Of a stretch of DNA of 33,093 nucleotides, positions 15,221 through 24,663 are shown piece by piece (the stretch's first letter is position 1; each line of letters opens with the position of its first letter). The DNA comes from Staphylococcus coagulans (GTDB lineage: Bacteria > Bacillota > Bacilli > Staphylococcales > Staphylococcaceae). Under the pieces are notes generated by a model that did not search any database, was not told where the DNA came from, and saw only the letters and a program-made list of their open reading frames with translations. A program made the translations under genes and the position numbers. The stretch spans positions 1-33,093 of the forward strand of contig NZ_PPQN01000019.1 in the NCBI RefSeq assembly GCF_002901995.1, read 5' to 3'.

Positions 15221-16612
15221 ATGTCTGTGTTTTTAACTATTATTAATCTAATTATTTTTATTTTCGCTCTTATTGGACTTTGGTTCATGACGAAAAAACA
15301 TGTTAAATTCCCTAAACGTGTCTTTACTGCACTTGGTTTAGGGATCTTATTAGGCCTTCTACTCCACCTCATTTATGGTGTTGATAGCAAAGTCACATCA
15401 AAAACGACAGAGTGGGTTGGCTTAGTGGGAGATGGTTACATTGCACTCTTGCAAATGATTGTTATCCCATTAATCTTTGTTTCAATTGTTGCTGCTTTTA
15501 CGAAAATTGATATTGGTGAAAAGTTTGCCAAAATGGGCGGATTGATTTTTGCTTTCCTTATTGGAACAGTAGCAATTGCAGCAATCATCGGTATTATTTA
15601 TGCAATTGTCTTTAATTTAGATGCCTCTAGCATTGACCTCGGTCACGCTGAGAATGCACGTAGCTCTGAAATTGCAAGTCAGGCAAAAGAATTAACGGCA
15701 ACGACATTACCTGCTCAAATTTTAGAGTTAATTCCATCTAATCCATTTTTAGACTTTACGGGTCAACGTGCGACATCTACAATTGCTGTCGTGATCTTTG
15801 CGGCTTTTGTCGGCTTTGCCTTTTTACGCGTTTCACGTAAACAACCTGAAAATGGGCACACACTTAAACGTGGTATCGATGCGGTCTATTCACTTGTGAT
15901 GGCTATCGTTACATTTGTTTTAAGACTTACACCGTATGGAATTTTAGCAATTATGATGAAAACCATTGCGACGAGTGACTTTGCTGCCATTTGGACGTTA
16001 GGAAAATTCGTTATTGCGTCTTATGCTGCACTCATCACAATGTATATCATTCATCTAATCATTCTTGCAATCATTGGTGTAAACCCAATTCAATATATGA
16101 AGAAAACAGCCGAAGTAATCTTATTCGCCTTTACTTCACGTTCAAGTGCCGGGACATTACCATTAAATGTTCAAGCACAAACGAACCGTTTAGGTGTGCC
16201 TCAAGCCATTGCAAACTTCTCTGGCTCATTTGGTCTTTCGATTGGACAAAACGGTTGTGCGGGTATCTATCCTGCCATGCTAGCAATTATGGTTGCACCT
16301 GTCGCTGGCGTAGAGGTTGATTTTAAATTCCTTGCAACTGTTGTTATCGTCGTCGTACTCAGCTCATTTGGTGTTGCTGGTGTCGGAGGCGGTGCAACAT
16401 TTGCATCTATCCTTGTACTTTCAGCTTTAAATTTACCAGTCGGACTCGCTGGGGTGCTCATCTCTGTTGAACCTTTAATTGATATGGGACGTACAGCGCT
16501 AAATGTTAACGATTCAATGTTAGCAGGTACTGGAACAGCTAAATTAACAAAACAACTAAATGAAGATACGTTTAATTCAAATCATTATGATGAATTAACA
16601 CCACAACATTAA
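15221..16612 (+). CDS. tcyP: L-cystine uptake symporter TcyP
   Basis: This 463-residue dicarboxylate/amino acid:cation symporter-family membrane protein has about 8-9 hydrophobic segments. The family's re-entrant loop regions are visible: FTSRSSAGTLPLNVQ (serine-rich loop) and NGCAGIYPAMLAIMVAP, then GVAGVGGGATFASILVLSAL. Length and sequence match the TcyP cystine importers of Bacillus and staphylococci, which bring in cystine as a sulfur source. The ribosome binding site is AAGGAAG. It has the same place next to nfrA and ahpC as in other staphylococci. A bidirectional terminator follows. Confidence 0.92.
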   Translation: MSVFLTIINLIIFIFALIGLWFMTKKHVKFPKRVFTALGLGILLGLLLHLIYGVDSKVTSKTTEWVGLVGDGYIALLQMIVIPLIFVSIVAAFTKIDIGEKFAKMGGLIFAFLIGTVAIAAIIGIIYAIVFNLDASSIDLGHAENARSSEIASQAKELTATTLPAQILELIPSNPFLDFTGQRATSTIAVVIFAAFVGFAFLRVSRKQPENGHTLKRGIDAVYSLVMAIVTFVLRLTPYGILAIMMKTIATSDFAAIWTLGKFVIASYAALITMYIIHLIILAIIGVNPIQYMKKTAEVILFAFTSRSSAGTLPLNVQAQTNRLGVPQAIANFSGSFGLSIGQNGCAGIYPAMLAIMVAPVAGVEVDFKFLATVVIVVVLSSFGVAGVGGGATFASILVLSALNLPVGLAGVLISVEPLIDMGRTALNVNDSMLAGTGTAKLTKQLNEDTFNSNHYDELTPQH

Positions 16613-16624
16613 TAACATCACAAC

Positions 16625-16671
16625 AAAACCCCTTTCAATCTTACGTGTGGAAAAGATTTGAAGGGGTTTTT
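16625..16671. terminator. Bidirectional terminator between tcyP and nfrA
   Basis: AAAACCCCTT pairs with AAGGGGTTTT, extended inward by TCAATCTT/AAGATTTGA with one bulge. T-runs on both strands let it serve both convergent genes. Confidence 0.85.
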
Positions 16672-16721
16672 GTTATTAAAACTTTATGATTTTAGATACT
16701 TTCAATTAATAGTTCGCTGAT

Positions 16722-17477
16722 TTATTTTCTATTAAAACCTGCCATTTGCAACCATTCTTTCATTTCTGTACGTTGCTTACTGCTCATAAATCTCGCTACC
16801 TGTTGTGACCATGTTTCATTGCGCTCACCGTTTGTACGCTGACTATAATATTGCGAAACTTCTCGATCATACTCCTCAAGCTGTTTTGATAACTGTTCAT
16901 CATCTTGTGAATACGTATCAATATGAAAGACATGTTCACGTGGTAATCTTGGTTTTGGAGAACCATTTTCGTCATCTGTTGGTACGCCTAACGCCATTCC
17001 AAACAGTGGAAAAACATGTTCAGGTAATTTTAATATTTCTCTCACACGCTGTACATCATTACGTAATGAACCTAAATAAACAATACCATAGCCCATATCT
17101 TCTGCAGTTAGTGCTATATTTTGTGCCGCCAATGCCGCATCTACAGTACCTACGAGTAATCCCTCAGCTGACTCAAAGCTATCTTCCATATTAGCTTCAA
17201 GCTTTTCACTAATTAACTGATGACGGTGATAGTCAATCACAAAAACAAGTAAATATCCATTTTCAACGACATAAGGCTGCCCAGATACCTCTTTTAAAGC
17301 TTCTTTCTTTTCAGCATCTTCTACACCAATAATCGATGTTGTCTGTAAATAGCTAGAAGTTGAAGCCATTTGTCCTGCCTCAATTAATTTTTCGACCGTG
17401 TCTCTACTGATTCGATCTGATTTAAATTTTCTAACTGAGTGATGTCGTTTTGCCAAATCATACACATATTCTGACAT
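16722..17477 (-). CDS. nfrA: NADPH-dependent flavin/nitro-reductase NfrA
   Basis: This 251-residue nitroreductase-family flavoprotein uses NADPH to reduce FMN, nitro compounds or disulfides. The N-terminal FMN-phosphate contact region is RHHSVRKFKSD (about 11-21), with the ASTSSYLQ segment (38-45). The MGYGIVYLGSLRND region and PLFGMALGVP are typical of the NfrA/FRP group. AAGGAG stands before the ATG. It is divergent from ahpC, as in Staphylococcus aureus, where it is linked with the response to thiol and oxidative stress. Confidence 0.93.
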   Translation of the reverse strand: MSEYVYDLAKRHHSVRKFKSDRISRDTVEKLIEAGQMASTSSYLQTTSIIGVEDAEKKEALKEVSGQPYVVENGYLLVFVIDYHRHQLISEKLEANMEDSFESAEGLLVGTVDAALAAQNIALTAEDMGYGIVYLGSLRNDVQRVREILKLPEHVFPLFGMALGVPTDDENGSPKPRLPREHVFHIDTYSQDDEQLSKQLEEYDREVSQYYSQRTNGERNETWSQQVARFMSSKQRTEMKEWLQMAGFNRK

Positions 17478-17981
17478 TTATAAACACTCCTTATCCTTTT
17501 TCTATATCCTATCAAAACACTCAAGAAAACGCATGTCCCTTGCATCTCATGCATACCCTTAAATCGTAGAAAAATAACAACAGAGGATACGATTTATATC
17601 GAATTGTATTCACTATTAATAGCACCAGGTGTGCTTATCTATGAATACATTTTAACCTAAGAAATAATGCCTCATTATTAAATAATCATTGCGGATTGAG
17701 CGGTTATATATTTTCATACTATATACTTGTAATTGAGAATCAGCATCCGTAAATGATATTAGCAGGCGTCTTATTAATCCCTCATTTGAATTGTTTAACA
17801 CTTTTTAGAATAAAATTTATAACGCCTTTATTATCCAATTTCAAGCCTTTTTCATCATTAAGATGATACATTTATTAGAATTTAAGTCTCAATTTTTATC
17901 GCTTTAATCGCGCTGACTATGTTCAAAACGCTGATTCCACTGTCTTTCTTAGTGTATGTCCCTTTCAAAAATGATATTTAT
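17478..17981. other. Divergent nfrA-ahpC intergenic region
   Basis: No gene is seen in these 504 bases. The region must contain the nfrA promoter on the minus strand. An imperfect inverted repeat at 17606-17648 pairs GTATTCA with TGAATAC and, inside it, AGCAC with GTGCT. It could be a cruciform or RNA hairpin. Otherwise the stretch is AT-rich and featureless. Confidence 0.4.
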
Positions 17982-18010
17982 TTGACGGAAAGCATGTTCC
18001 ATGTCATAAT
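17982..18010 (+). promoter_or_regulatory. Sigma-A promoter of ahpCF
   Basis: TTGACG (17982-17987) and CATAAT (18005-18010) are separated by 17 bases. Transcription should begin near 18017, leaving a leader of about 100 bases. Confidence 0.7.
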
Positions 18011-18021
18011 AGCTATTGAGA

Positions 18022-18036
18022 TTAGAATTATTATTA
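18022..18036 (+). promoter_or_regulatory. PerR box before ahpC
   Basis: TTAGAATTATTATTA matches the PerR consensus TTATAATNATTATAA at all but two defined positions and lies just downstream of the predicted transcription start. ahpCF is a known PerR target in staphylococci, so peroxide-induced derepression is expected. Confidence 0.7.
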
Positions 18037-18118
18037 ATAAGGAATTATAATTAAGACGAGACGTCTTTACATTCTAATCTAAAATAATAATGATTCATAT
18101 AATAGGAGGATTTCGATT

Positions 18119-18688
18119 ATGTCATTAATTGGTAAACAAATCGAGGAATTTTCAGCACAAGCTTACAACGCAAAAACAGATGAATTTGTTGAAGTTTCAC
18201 ACGAAGACTTAAAAGGTAGCTGGAGTGTTGTTGTATTCTACCCAGCAGATTTCTCTTTCGTATGTCCAACTGAATTACAAGATGTTCAAGAACAATATGC
18301 AAAATTACAAGAACTTGGTACAAACGTATACTCTGTTTCTACAGATACACACTTCGTACACAAAGCTTGGCATGATCACTCAGACGCAATTAGCACATTA
18401 GAATACACAATGATTGGTGACCCATCTCAACAAATCACACGTTTATTTGATGTATTAGATGAAGAAAAAGGTCTTGCACAACGTGGTACTTTCATCGTTG
18501 ACCCTGACGGTGTTGTACAAGCTGCAGAAATCAATGCAGACGGTATCGGCCGTGACGCAAGTACACTTGTTCACAAAATCAAAGCTGCACAATATGTGCG
18601 TGAAAATCCAGGTGAAGTTTGCCCAGCAAAATGGGAAGAAGGCGGCGAAACTTTAACTCCAGGATTAGACTTAGTCGGTAAAATTTAA
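18119..18688 (+). CDS. ahpC: Alkyl hydroperoxide reductase subunit C (peroxiredoxin)
   Basis: This typical 2-Cys peroxiredoxin of 189 residues reduces H2O2, organic peroxides and peroxynitrite. The peroxidatic Cys is C49 in FSFVCPTE and the resolving Cys is C168 in [14 protein letters not shown] stands eight bases before the ATG. It lies 14 bases before ahpF, which recycles it. The PerR box and strong promoter upstream explain regulation. Confidence 0.98.
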   Translation: MSLIGKQIEEFSAQAYNAKTDEFVEVSHEDLKGSWSVVVFYPADFSFVCPTELQDVQEQYAKLQELGTNVYSVSTDTHFVHKAWHDHSDAISTLEYTMIGDPSQQITRLFDVLDEEKGLAQRGTFIVDPDGVVQAAEINADGIGRDASTLVHKIKAAQYVRENPGEVCPAKWEEGGETLTPGLDLVGKI

Positions 18689-18702
18689 GGAGGCTATGCT
18701 GC

Positions 18703-20226
18703 ATGTTAAATCAAGAATTGAAGCAACAATTATCGCAACTTCTTGATTTGATGGAAGGTGACGTTGTACTTAAAGCAAGTACAGGTTCCGACGAAAATTC
18801 ACAAAAAGTCGATAACCTTGTGAATGAAGTCGCAGAAATGTCATCTCGAATTACAGTAGAAAAAGCTGATTTAAAGCGTACACCTAGCTTTAGTATCAAT
18901 AGACCTGGAGAGGACACTGGCATCACATTTGCTGGTGTCCCTCTTGGTCATGAATTCAACTCTTTCGTTCTTGCACTTTTACAAGTCAGTGGACGTGCTC
19001 CGAAAGAAGAACAATCTGTAATTGATCAAATCAAATCTATTGAACAACCACTTCACTTTGAAACTTATATCAGCTTAACTTGTCATAAATGTCCAGATGT
19101 TGTTCAAGCATTAAACTTAATGAGTGTATTGAACCCTAATATTACACACACTATGATTGATGGTGCTGTATTTAAAGAAGAAGCAGAAGACATCATGGCT
19201 GTACCTGCCATCTTCTTAAATGGTGAACAATTCGGTAATGGTCGTATGACTGTAACAGATATTTTGAGTACACTCGGTCAAGGTCCGGACGCATCTGCAT
19301 TTGAAAACAAAGAAGTCTTTGATGTACTTGTTATTGGTGGCGGTCCTGCAAGTGCAAGTTCAGCAATCTATGCTGCACGTAAAGGGCTCACAACAGGTAT
19401 TGTCGCTGATAGAATTGGTGGCCAAGTCAACGATACAGCAGATATCGAAAACTTAATCGGTGTTAAGAAAACAACGGGTCCATCATTATCAACTAACTTA
19501 GAAGAACATATTAAAGACTACAATATCGATGTTATGAAAGGTGTTCGTGCAGAACAACTTGAAAAAACAGACAAAACTGTATCAGTAACACTTGATAACG
19601 GTGCTGTTCTAGAAACACGTTCATTAATCATCGGTACAGGTGCACGCTGGAGAAAAATTGGGGTACCAGGTGAAGAAAAATACACGAACAAAGGTGTCGC
19701 ATACTGCCCGCACTGTGACGGCCCTCTATTTGAAGGTAAAGATGTTGCAGTTATCGGTGGCGGAAACTCTGGTATTGAAGCTGCTATTGACTTAGCGGGA
19801 ATTTGTAAAAATGTCACAGTATTAGAATTCTCTGACACGTTAAAAGCAGACTCTGTCTTACAAGAGCGTTTGAAATCATTACCAAACACACAAGTTATTA
19901 CTAATGCAGCTACGAAAGAAATTACAGGTGATGATCGTGTAAACGGTCTGACTTATACAGATATGCAATCAAAAGAAGACAAACACATCGACTTAGATGG
20001 CGTTTTCGTTCAAATCGGTTTATCTCCTAATACAGAATGGTTAGGCGACTCTGTTCAACGTAACCGTATGGGCGAAATTGAAGTTGATCGTCTTGGTAAT
20101 ACAAATGTACCAGGTGTCTTCGCAGCTGGGGATTGCACAGACCAACGTTACAAACAAATTATTATTTCAATGGGATCAGGCGCAACAGCTGCATTGTCAG
20201 CATTTGACTATCTCATCAGAAACTAA
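18703..20226 (+). CDS. ahpF: Alkyl hydroperoxide reductase subunit F
   Basis: This 507-residue flavoprotein passes electrons from NADH to AhpC. The N-terminal tandem thioredoxin-fold domain (about 1-195) has the C127/C130 pair in TCHKC. The FAD domain has GGGPAS (212-217), the thioredoxin-reductase-like redox pair is C335/C338 in YCPHCDG, and the NAD(P) motif is GGGNSG (352-357). GCxPNTEW-like and FAAGDCTD motifs close the FAD site. AGGAGGC precedes the start. A terminator at 20243-20278 ends the operon. Confidence 0.98.
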   Translation: MLNQELKQQLSQLLDLMEGDVVLKASTGSDENSQKVDNLVNEVAEMSSRITVEKADLKRTPSFSINRPGEDTGITFAGVPLGHEFNSFVLALLQVSGRAPKEEQSVIDQIKSIEQPLHFETYISLTCHKCPDVVQALNLMSVLNPNITHTMIDGAVFKEEAEDIMAVPAIFLNGEQFGNGRMTVTDILSTLGQGPDASAFENKEVFDVLVIGGGPASASSAIYAARKGLTTGIVADRIGGQVNDTADIENLIGVKKTTGPSLSTNLEEHIKDYNIDVMKGVRAEQLEKTDKTVSVTLDNGAVLETRSLIIGTGARWRKIGVPGEEKYTNKGVAYCPHCDGPLFEGKDVAVIGGGNSGIEAAIDLAGICKNVTVLEFSDTLKADSVLQERLKSLPNTQVITNAATKEITGDDRVNGLTYTDMQSKEDKHIDLDGVFVQIGLSPNTEWLGDSVQRNRMGEIEVDRLGNTNVPGVFAAGDCTDQRYKQIIISMGSGATAALSAFDYLIRN

Positions 20227-20242
20227 AGTTTTAAATCATGTC

Positions 20243-20278
20243 AAAAAGCTGATTGATGCAATGTCAATCAGCTTTTTT
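20243..20278. terminator. Terminator between ahpF and bioB
   Basis: AAAAAGCTGATTGA pairs with TCAATCAGCTTTTTT around TGCAATG. The symmetric A/T ends make it useful to both convergent genes. Confidence 0.85.
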
Positions 20279-20313
20279 GATGTCATATTCTGAATGGCAT
20301 TACTTAATAGACT

Positions 20314-21303
20314 TTATACACTTTCCATCTCACTTTGTTTAGCACCGTAATCAATTTCATATCCCATATCGCGAATCATATCATAATCCAGTTGATTCGG
20401 TTGACCTCCAGTAATTAAATAATCACCAACGAAGATAGAGTTCGCAACCATTAAGGCTGTTGATTGTAAAGAACGAAGATTAACTTCCCTACCTCCTGCA
20501 ATACGAATCTCTTTTGTTGGATTGATCAAACGGAATAACGCGAGTATTCTTAAGCAACGCATTGGCGTCAGTTGATCCATATCTCCAAATTTAGTCCCTT
20601 TGATTGGATGCAAAAAGTTCACCGGTATACTATCAGCATCAATATCTCTCAATGCAAAGGCCATGTCGACGATATCTTGGTTAGATTCTCCCATACCACA
20701 AATAACACCTGAGCAAGGCGAAATATGATTTTGTTTCATTATTTCAATCGTATCTACACGATCTTTATACGTGTGTGTGGTCACAACTTCATCATGATAA
20801 TTTTCACTTGTATTCAAATTATGGTTATAGCGATCTACACCAGCAGCTTTTAAACGACCCGCTTGCTCCTCATTCGTTAAACCTAAACAAGCACATATTT
20901 TTAATTGCGGATGCTCAGCCTTAATCTGTTCGACTGAGGATGTAATATGATCAATCTCTTTATCACTTGGTCCTCTACCACTCATAACGATACAATATGT
21001 GCCAATTTCATTTTCAGCCGCGACTTTCGCACCTTCTGTAATCTGATTTTCAGGAATTAATGCATAACGTTGTTTTTCCTTCATTTCACGTGATTGGCCA
21101 CAATAGCCGCAATCTTCAGGACAAATTCCACTTTTAGCATTTAAAATCATATTTAATTTTACTTTGTGACCATAATAATGTTTACGTAATTGATAAGCTT
21201 CATGTACAAGGTCCATGGTGTCATAGGTTGGATTCGTAAATAAGTCAAATGCTTCCTCTGGTGTTAAAGCTGAACCTTTTAATATTTGCTCTGCAATTTT
21301 CAT
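20314..21303 (-). CDS. bioB: Biotin synthase
   Basis: This radical-SAM enzyme inserts sulfur into dethiobiotin. I start at ATG 21303 (MKIAEQ), seven bases after AGGAGG; an ATG two codons earlier is too close to that site. The 329 residues include the radical-SAM cluster CPEDCGYC (C61, C65, C68) and the later Arg-containing RIAGGRE region that holds the 2Fe-2S cluster ligand. No other bio gene is adjacent, so the last step of biotin synthesis is encoded on its own here, under a BirA-type operator. Confidence 0.97.
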   Translation of the reverse strand: MKIAEQILKGSALTPEEAFDLFTNPTYDTMDLVHEAYQLRKHYYGHKVKLNMILNAKSGICPEDCGYCGQSREMKEKQRYALIPENQITEGAKVAAENEIGTYCIVMSGRGPSDKEIDHITSSVEQIKAEHPQLKICACLGLTNEEQAGRLKAAGVDRYNHNLNTSENYHDEVVTTHTYKDRVDTIEIMKQNHISPCSGVICGMGESNQDIVDMAFALRDIDADSIPVNFLHPIKGTKFGDMDQLTPMRCLRILALFRLINPTKEIRIAGGREVNLRSLQSTALMVANSIFVGDYLITGGQPNQLDYDMIRDMGYEIDYGAKQSEMESV

Positions 21304-21340
21304 AACCATTCCTCCTCATATAAAAGCCAGTATACCATAA

Positions 21341-21371
21341 TTGTAAATTAATTTATATTTTAAGTTTACAA
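21341..21371. promoter_or_regulatory. BirA-type operator before bioB
   Basis: TTGTAAATT at 21341-21349 and its mirror ending TTTACAA at 21365-21371 form an interrupted inverted repeat with about 15 bases between the half-sites. This is the form of Gram-positive BirA (biotin repressor) operators. A TATACT -10 box lies between it and the bioB start on the minus strand. Confidence 0.65.
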
Positions 21372-21457
21372 TAAACCCTTTCTTTTCTACATGACGTGTT
21401 ACAATACGAGTGTAAGTCGTACACTCATCGTCTTAAATATTTAATGGGGGAATACAA

Positions 21458-21835
21458 ATGGAAACTTTAGATGACTTTTTAGAAACCATCGATAAAGAGG
21501 CACATCGTGAAAAGCTTAAAAATGTGTTACAAACGATTTTAGAAAACTACCCTGAACTTACTATGGAGATAAAATGGAACCAACCCATGTTATTGTATAA
21601 GGACAATGGTTCTTTCATCTTGGGCTTTAGTAAAGCTAAACCCCATTTTGCAATTTCACCTGAGAAATATACTTTAGATACATTTGCAGATGACATTAAA
21701 GCTGCTGGCTATCAAATGACAAAAATGTTTCTAAAAATCAAATGGACGGACGAAGTCAATTACGATTTGCTTTATCGTATCATTGATTTCAATATCAAAG
21801 ACAAGAAAGACAGCTCCTCTTTTTGGCGTCGCTAA
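21458..21835 (+). CDS. DUF1801/YdhG-like protein (iron chaperone-like)
   Basis: This 125-residue soluble protein contains EIKWNQPMLLYKDNGSFILGFSKAKPHFAISP (about 36-68), which is the core of the DUF1801/YdhG fold, including the conserved WNQPM and the aromatic/His strand. It ends in a helix and a FWRR tail. Bacillus relatives have been called frataxin-like iron chaperones (Fra/YdhG), acting in iron delivery for Fe-S assembly. The link to iron here is only by family. The ribosome binding site is GGGGGAA. It has its own terminator. Confidence 0.7.
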   Translation: METLDDFLETIDKEAHREKLKNVLQTILENYPELTMEIKWNQPMLLYKDNGSFILGFSKAKPHFAISPEKYTLDTFADDIKAAGYQMTKMFLKIKWTDEVNYDLLYRIIDFNIKDKKDSSSFWRR

Positions 21836-21851
21836 AATATGTCCCACTTTA

Positions 21852-21901
21852 AAGGCTTAAATCAAACTTTGCTCGAGCGAAGTCAATTTAAGTCTTTTTT
21901 T
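21852..21901 (+). terminator. Terminator after the DUF1801 gene
   Basis: GGCTTAAAT pairs with ATTTAAGTC, and inside it CTTtGCTCGAGCgAAG forms a second stem, followed by TTTTTTTAT. Confidence 0.75.
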
Positions 21902-21931
21902 ATAGTTTTTCAGAAAATACTAAATATTGTG

Positions 21932-21960
21932 TTGACTATTTTTTGTACATCACATAAAAT
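21932..21960 (+). promoter_or_regulatory. Sigma-A promoter of metNIQ
   Basis: TTGACT (21932-21937) and TAAAAT (21955-21960) are 17 bases apart, about 45 bases before metN. Confidence 0.75.
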
Positions 21961-21967
21961 ACAGACA

Positions 21968-21994
21968 TTACTTATTATTTAAATCGGAATTAAG
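21968..21994 (+). promoter_or_regulatory. CymR-like operator before metN
   Basis: An AT-rich box ending in TCGGAATTAAG (21984-21994) starts at the predicted transcription start. The same 11 bases precede tcyP. I see no S-box or T-box in the leader, so a DNA-binding repressor is the more likely control. Confidence 0.5.
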
Positions 21995-22004
21995 GAAGGT
22001 TGCC

Positions 22005-23030
22005 ATGATCGAATTTAAAAATGTCAATAAAACATTTAAAAAGAAAAGTACGACTGTGCAAGCACTTAAAGATGTTAACTTTAAAATTAATAAAGGGGAT
22101 ATTTTTGGTGTCATTGGGTACAGTGGTGCCGGTAAGAGTACCCTCGTCCGCCTTGTTAATCAGTTAGAAAAACAAACGTCGGGAGATATTCTAGTTGACG
22201 GTCATCATTTAAATACATATTCAGCTGCCCAACTGCGCACGGTTAAAAAAGAGATTGGAATGATATTCCAGCACTTCAATTTACTCAACTCAAAAACGGT
22301 TTTTAAAAATGTGGCGATGCCTTTAATTTTAAGTAAAGTGCCTATGGAAGAGATTAAAGTACGTGTGGATGAAATGTTGCGATTTGTAGATTTAGCTGGT
22401 AAAGCGAATCAGTTTCCGACAGAACTTTCTGGTGGACAAAAGCAACGTGTTGCGATTGCCCGCGCTTTAATTACGCGTCCTAAAATTTTGCTTTGTGATG
22501 AAGCCACAAGTGCTTTAGACCCAGCCACAACTGACTCAATACTCGATTTATTGAAAAAAACGAACGAAACTTTTGGTGTAACGATTATGGTCATTACACA
22601 TGAAATGAGTGTCATCCAAAAAATTTGCCATCGTGTTGCGGTTATGGAAAACGGACACGTCATTGAACTCGACACCGTTAAAAGTGTATTCAGCCAGCCA
22701 CAGACATCTACAGCACAGCGTTTTGTATCGACGGTCATCAATACGTTACCTTCCCCTTCTGTGATTAAAGATATACAGCTCCATGAAGATGACACAGTAT
22801 ACAAACTGTTTATTGAACCTTCGCAAATTAAACATACGATTCTCAACGATCTCATTCAAGAAATCAATGTGAAAGTGAACGTCATTCATGCGATTACAGC
22901 TAACATACAAAATGAAACTGTAGGATATCTCTGGCTCCAAGTAACAGGAACTCCTGCTCAACAACGCGATGCTCGTTCATACTTTGAAACACATCACATT
23001 CAATACGAGGAGGGATTACCATCATGTTAG
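22005..23030 (+). CDS. metN: Methionine ABC importer ATP-binding protein
   Basis: This 341-residue ATPase drives methionine uptake with MetI and MetQ. It has Walker A GYSGAGKST (about 38-46), signature LSGGQKQR, Walker B ILLCDEATSALD and the switch His in VITHEM. The C-terminal NIL domain (about 265-341) is the regulatory methionine-binding domain. It starts behind AAGGAAGG, and its end overlaps metI by seven bases (ATGTTAG). Confidence 0.95.
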   Translation: MIEFKNVNKTFKKKSTTVQALKDVNFKINKGDIFGVIGYSGAGKSTLVRLVNQLEKQTSGDILVDGHHLNTYSAAQLRTVKKEIGMIFQHFNLLNSKTVFKNVAMPLILSKVPMEEIKVRVDEMLRFVDLAGKANQFPTELSGGQKQRVAIARALITRPKILLCDEATSALDPATTDSILDLLKKTNETFGVTIMVITHEMSVIQKICHRVAVMENGHVIELDTVKSVFSQPQTSTAQRFVSTVINTLPSPSVIKDIQLHEDDTVYKLFIEPSQIKHTILNDLIQEINVKVNVIHAITANIQNETVGYLWLQVTGTPAQQRDARSYFETHHIQYEEGLPSC

Positions 23031-23683
23031 GTTCATCAATCGAAACATCTCAGTTACTCGAAGCACTGTATCAAACATTATATATGGTCACGTTTGCCCT
23101 TGTTCTCGGTGCTATTATTGGGATACCGCTAGGCATTCTACTCGTTGTTACGAGACAAAATGGAATATGGCCTAATGCCATTATTCATCATATTTTAAAT
23201 CCAATTATTAATATATTGCGATCTATTCCGTTTATCATTTTGTTAATTGCGATTATTCCTTTTACAAAATTAATTGTAGGCACATCGATTGGCACAACGG
23301 CTGCCATTGTTCCTTTAACTGTCTATGTCGCCCCTTATATTGCGAGATTAGTTGAGAATTCACTGCTAGAGGTAGATGCAGGTATCATTGAAGCTGCACA
23401 TGCGATGGGGGCTTCGCCAATGCAAATCATTCGGTACTTTCTTTTACCTGAAGCACTGGGATCACTTATCTTGTCTATTACTACGGCCATTATTGGTCTG
23501 ATCGGGGCAACTGCTATGGCCGGCGCTGTTGGTGGTGGCGGTATCGGGGATATGGCCCTTGTCTATGGTTATCAACGCTTTGACACACTTGTCATTGTGA
23601 TTACGGTCGTGGTTTTAGTCATTATTGTTCAATTAATACAATCTGTCGGCAACGTACTTGCGAAAAAAGTACGTCGACATTAA
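23024..23683 (+). CDS. metI: Methionine ABC importer permease
   Basis: The 219 residues form about five transmembrane helices with the coupling EAA motif EAAHAMGASPMQII (about 126-139). The start overlaps the metN stop codon. It forms the membrane channel of the MetNIQ importer and is preceded by GAGGAGGG inside metN. Confidence 0.95.
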   Translation: MLGSSIETSQLLEALYQTLYMVTFALVLGAIIGIPLGILLVVTRQNGIWPNAIIHHILNPIINILRSIPFIILLIAIIPFTKLIVGTSIGTTAAIVPLTVYVAPYIARLVENSLLEVDAGIIEAAHAMGASPMQIIRYFLLPEALGSLILSITTAIIGLIGATAMAGAVGGGGIGDMALVYGYQRFDTLVIVITVVVLVIIVQLIQSVGNVLAKKVRRH

Positions 23684-23699
23684 TCGGGGGTTTTATGAG

Positions 23700-24539
23700 A
23701 TGAAAAAATTACTGACACTCTTAGTTCTTGCTGTACTGGTACTTAGCGCCTGTGGGAAAAATGATACAAAAAAAGTGACGATTGGTGTTGCTTCAAATGA
23801 TACAAAAGCATGGGAAAAAGTAAAAGAATTGGCAAAAAAAGACAATATCGATTTGGAAATCAAACAATTTTCAGATTACAATGTTCCAAACACTGCGCTC
23901 AACGATGGGGATATTGATATGAACGCATTCCAACATTTTGCATTTCTGAATGAATTTAAAAAAGCGAATAAAGGGACTCATATTACACCGATTCGTACTT
24001 CTGTTTTAGCACCTCTTGGGGTCTATTCGAAAAAAGTAAAAGACATTAAAGATGTGAAAGACGGCGCCAAAGTCGTGATTCCAAATGACGTTTCTAACCA
24101 AGCGCGTGCACTCAAACTTCTAGAAAAAGCAGGATTACTTAAACTGAAAAAAGATTTCGGCTTATCTAGTTCAATCAAAGATATTCAATCTAATCCTAAA
24201 AACTTAGATATCAAAGCCGTAGATGCACAACAAACAGCACGTGGCCTTTCTGATGTCGATATTTCAGTCATTAATAACGGGGTTGCAACAAAAGCAGGAT
24301 TAGATGCAAAGAAAGATCCGATTTACTTAGAAGATGCAAAATCAGATGCAGTTAAACCATATATCAACATCATTGCTGTTAACTCTAAAGATAAAGATAA
24401 CAAAACGTATAAAAAAATTGCAGAACTTTATCATTCTAAAGAAGCAAAATCCGCTTTAAAAGAGGATACAAAAGATGGCGAAGTTGTTGTTGACCTTAAA
24501 GAAAAAGAAATGAAAGAGATTGAAGACAGCTTAAAATAA
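23700..24539 (+). CDS. metQ: Methionine-binding lipoprotein
   Basis: I start at ATG 23700, behind GGGGGTT, giving 279 residues with a lipoprotein signal ending in LVLSAC (C18). The longer frame would put this signal 14 residues inside. The mature part is a NlpA/MetQ-type binding protein (VTIGVAS, the DIDMNAFQHFAFL segment, and VVIPNDVSNQARALKLLEKAGL). It captures methionine at the outer face for MetNI. It is last in the operon; a terminator stands at 24617-24655. Confidence 0.95.
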   Translation: MKKLLTLLVLAVLVLSACGKNDTKKVTIGVASNDTKAWEKVKELAKKDNIDLEIKQFSDYNVPNTALNDGDIDMNAFQHFAFLNEFKKANKGTHITPIRTSVLAPLGVYSKKVKDIKDVKDGAKVVIPNDVSNQARALKLLEKAGLLKLKKDFGLSSSIKDIQSNPKNLDIKAVDAQQTARGLSDVDISVINNGVATKAGLDAKKDPIYLEDAKSDAVKPYINIIAVNSKDKDNKTYKKIAELYHSKEAKSALKEDTKDGEVVVDLKEKEMKEIEDSLK

Positions 24540-24616
24540 AAAATAATATTTGAGGCATTTTAGAAGCGCATTTTTAGAAAGCGATTGAGTTAAGTTCATT
24601 TGTGATAAACAGTTAA

Positions 24617-24655
24617 AGACGAGACTGGGCACACTATCCCAATCTCGTCTTTTTG
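24617..24655. terminator. Bidirectional terminator between metQ and add
   Basis: AGACGAGACTGGG pairs with CCCAATCTCGTCT (one mismatch) around CACACTAT, with TTTTTG on the plus strand. The two genes converge on it. Confidence 0.85.
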
Positions 24656-24663
24656 TATATGAT

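Noticed and set aside
17720..17760. Possible Fur box in the nfrA-ahpC gap
   Set aside because: The sequence around TTGAGAATCAGCAT lacks the 7-1-7 symmetry of Fur sites.
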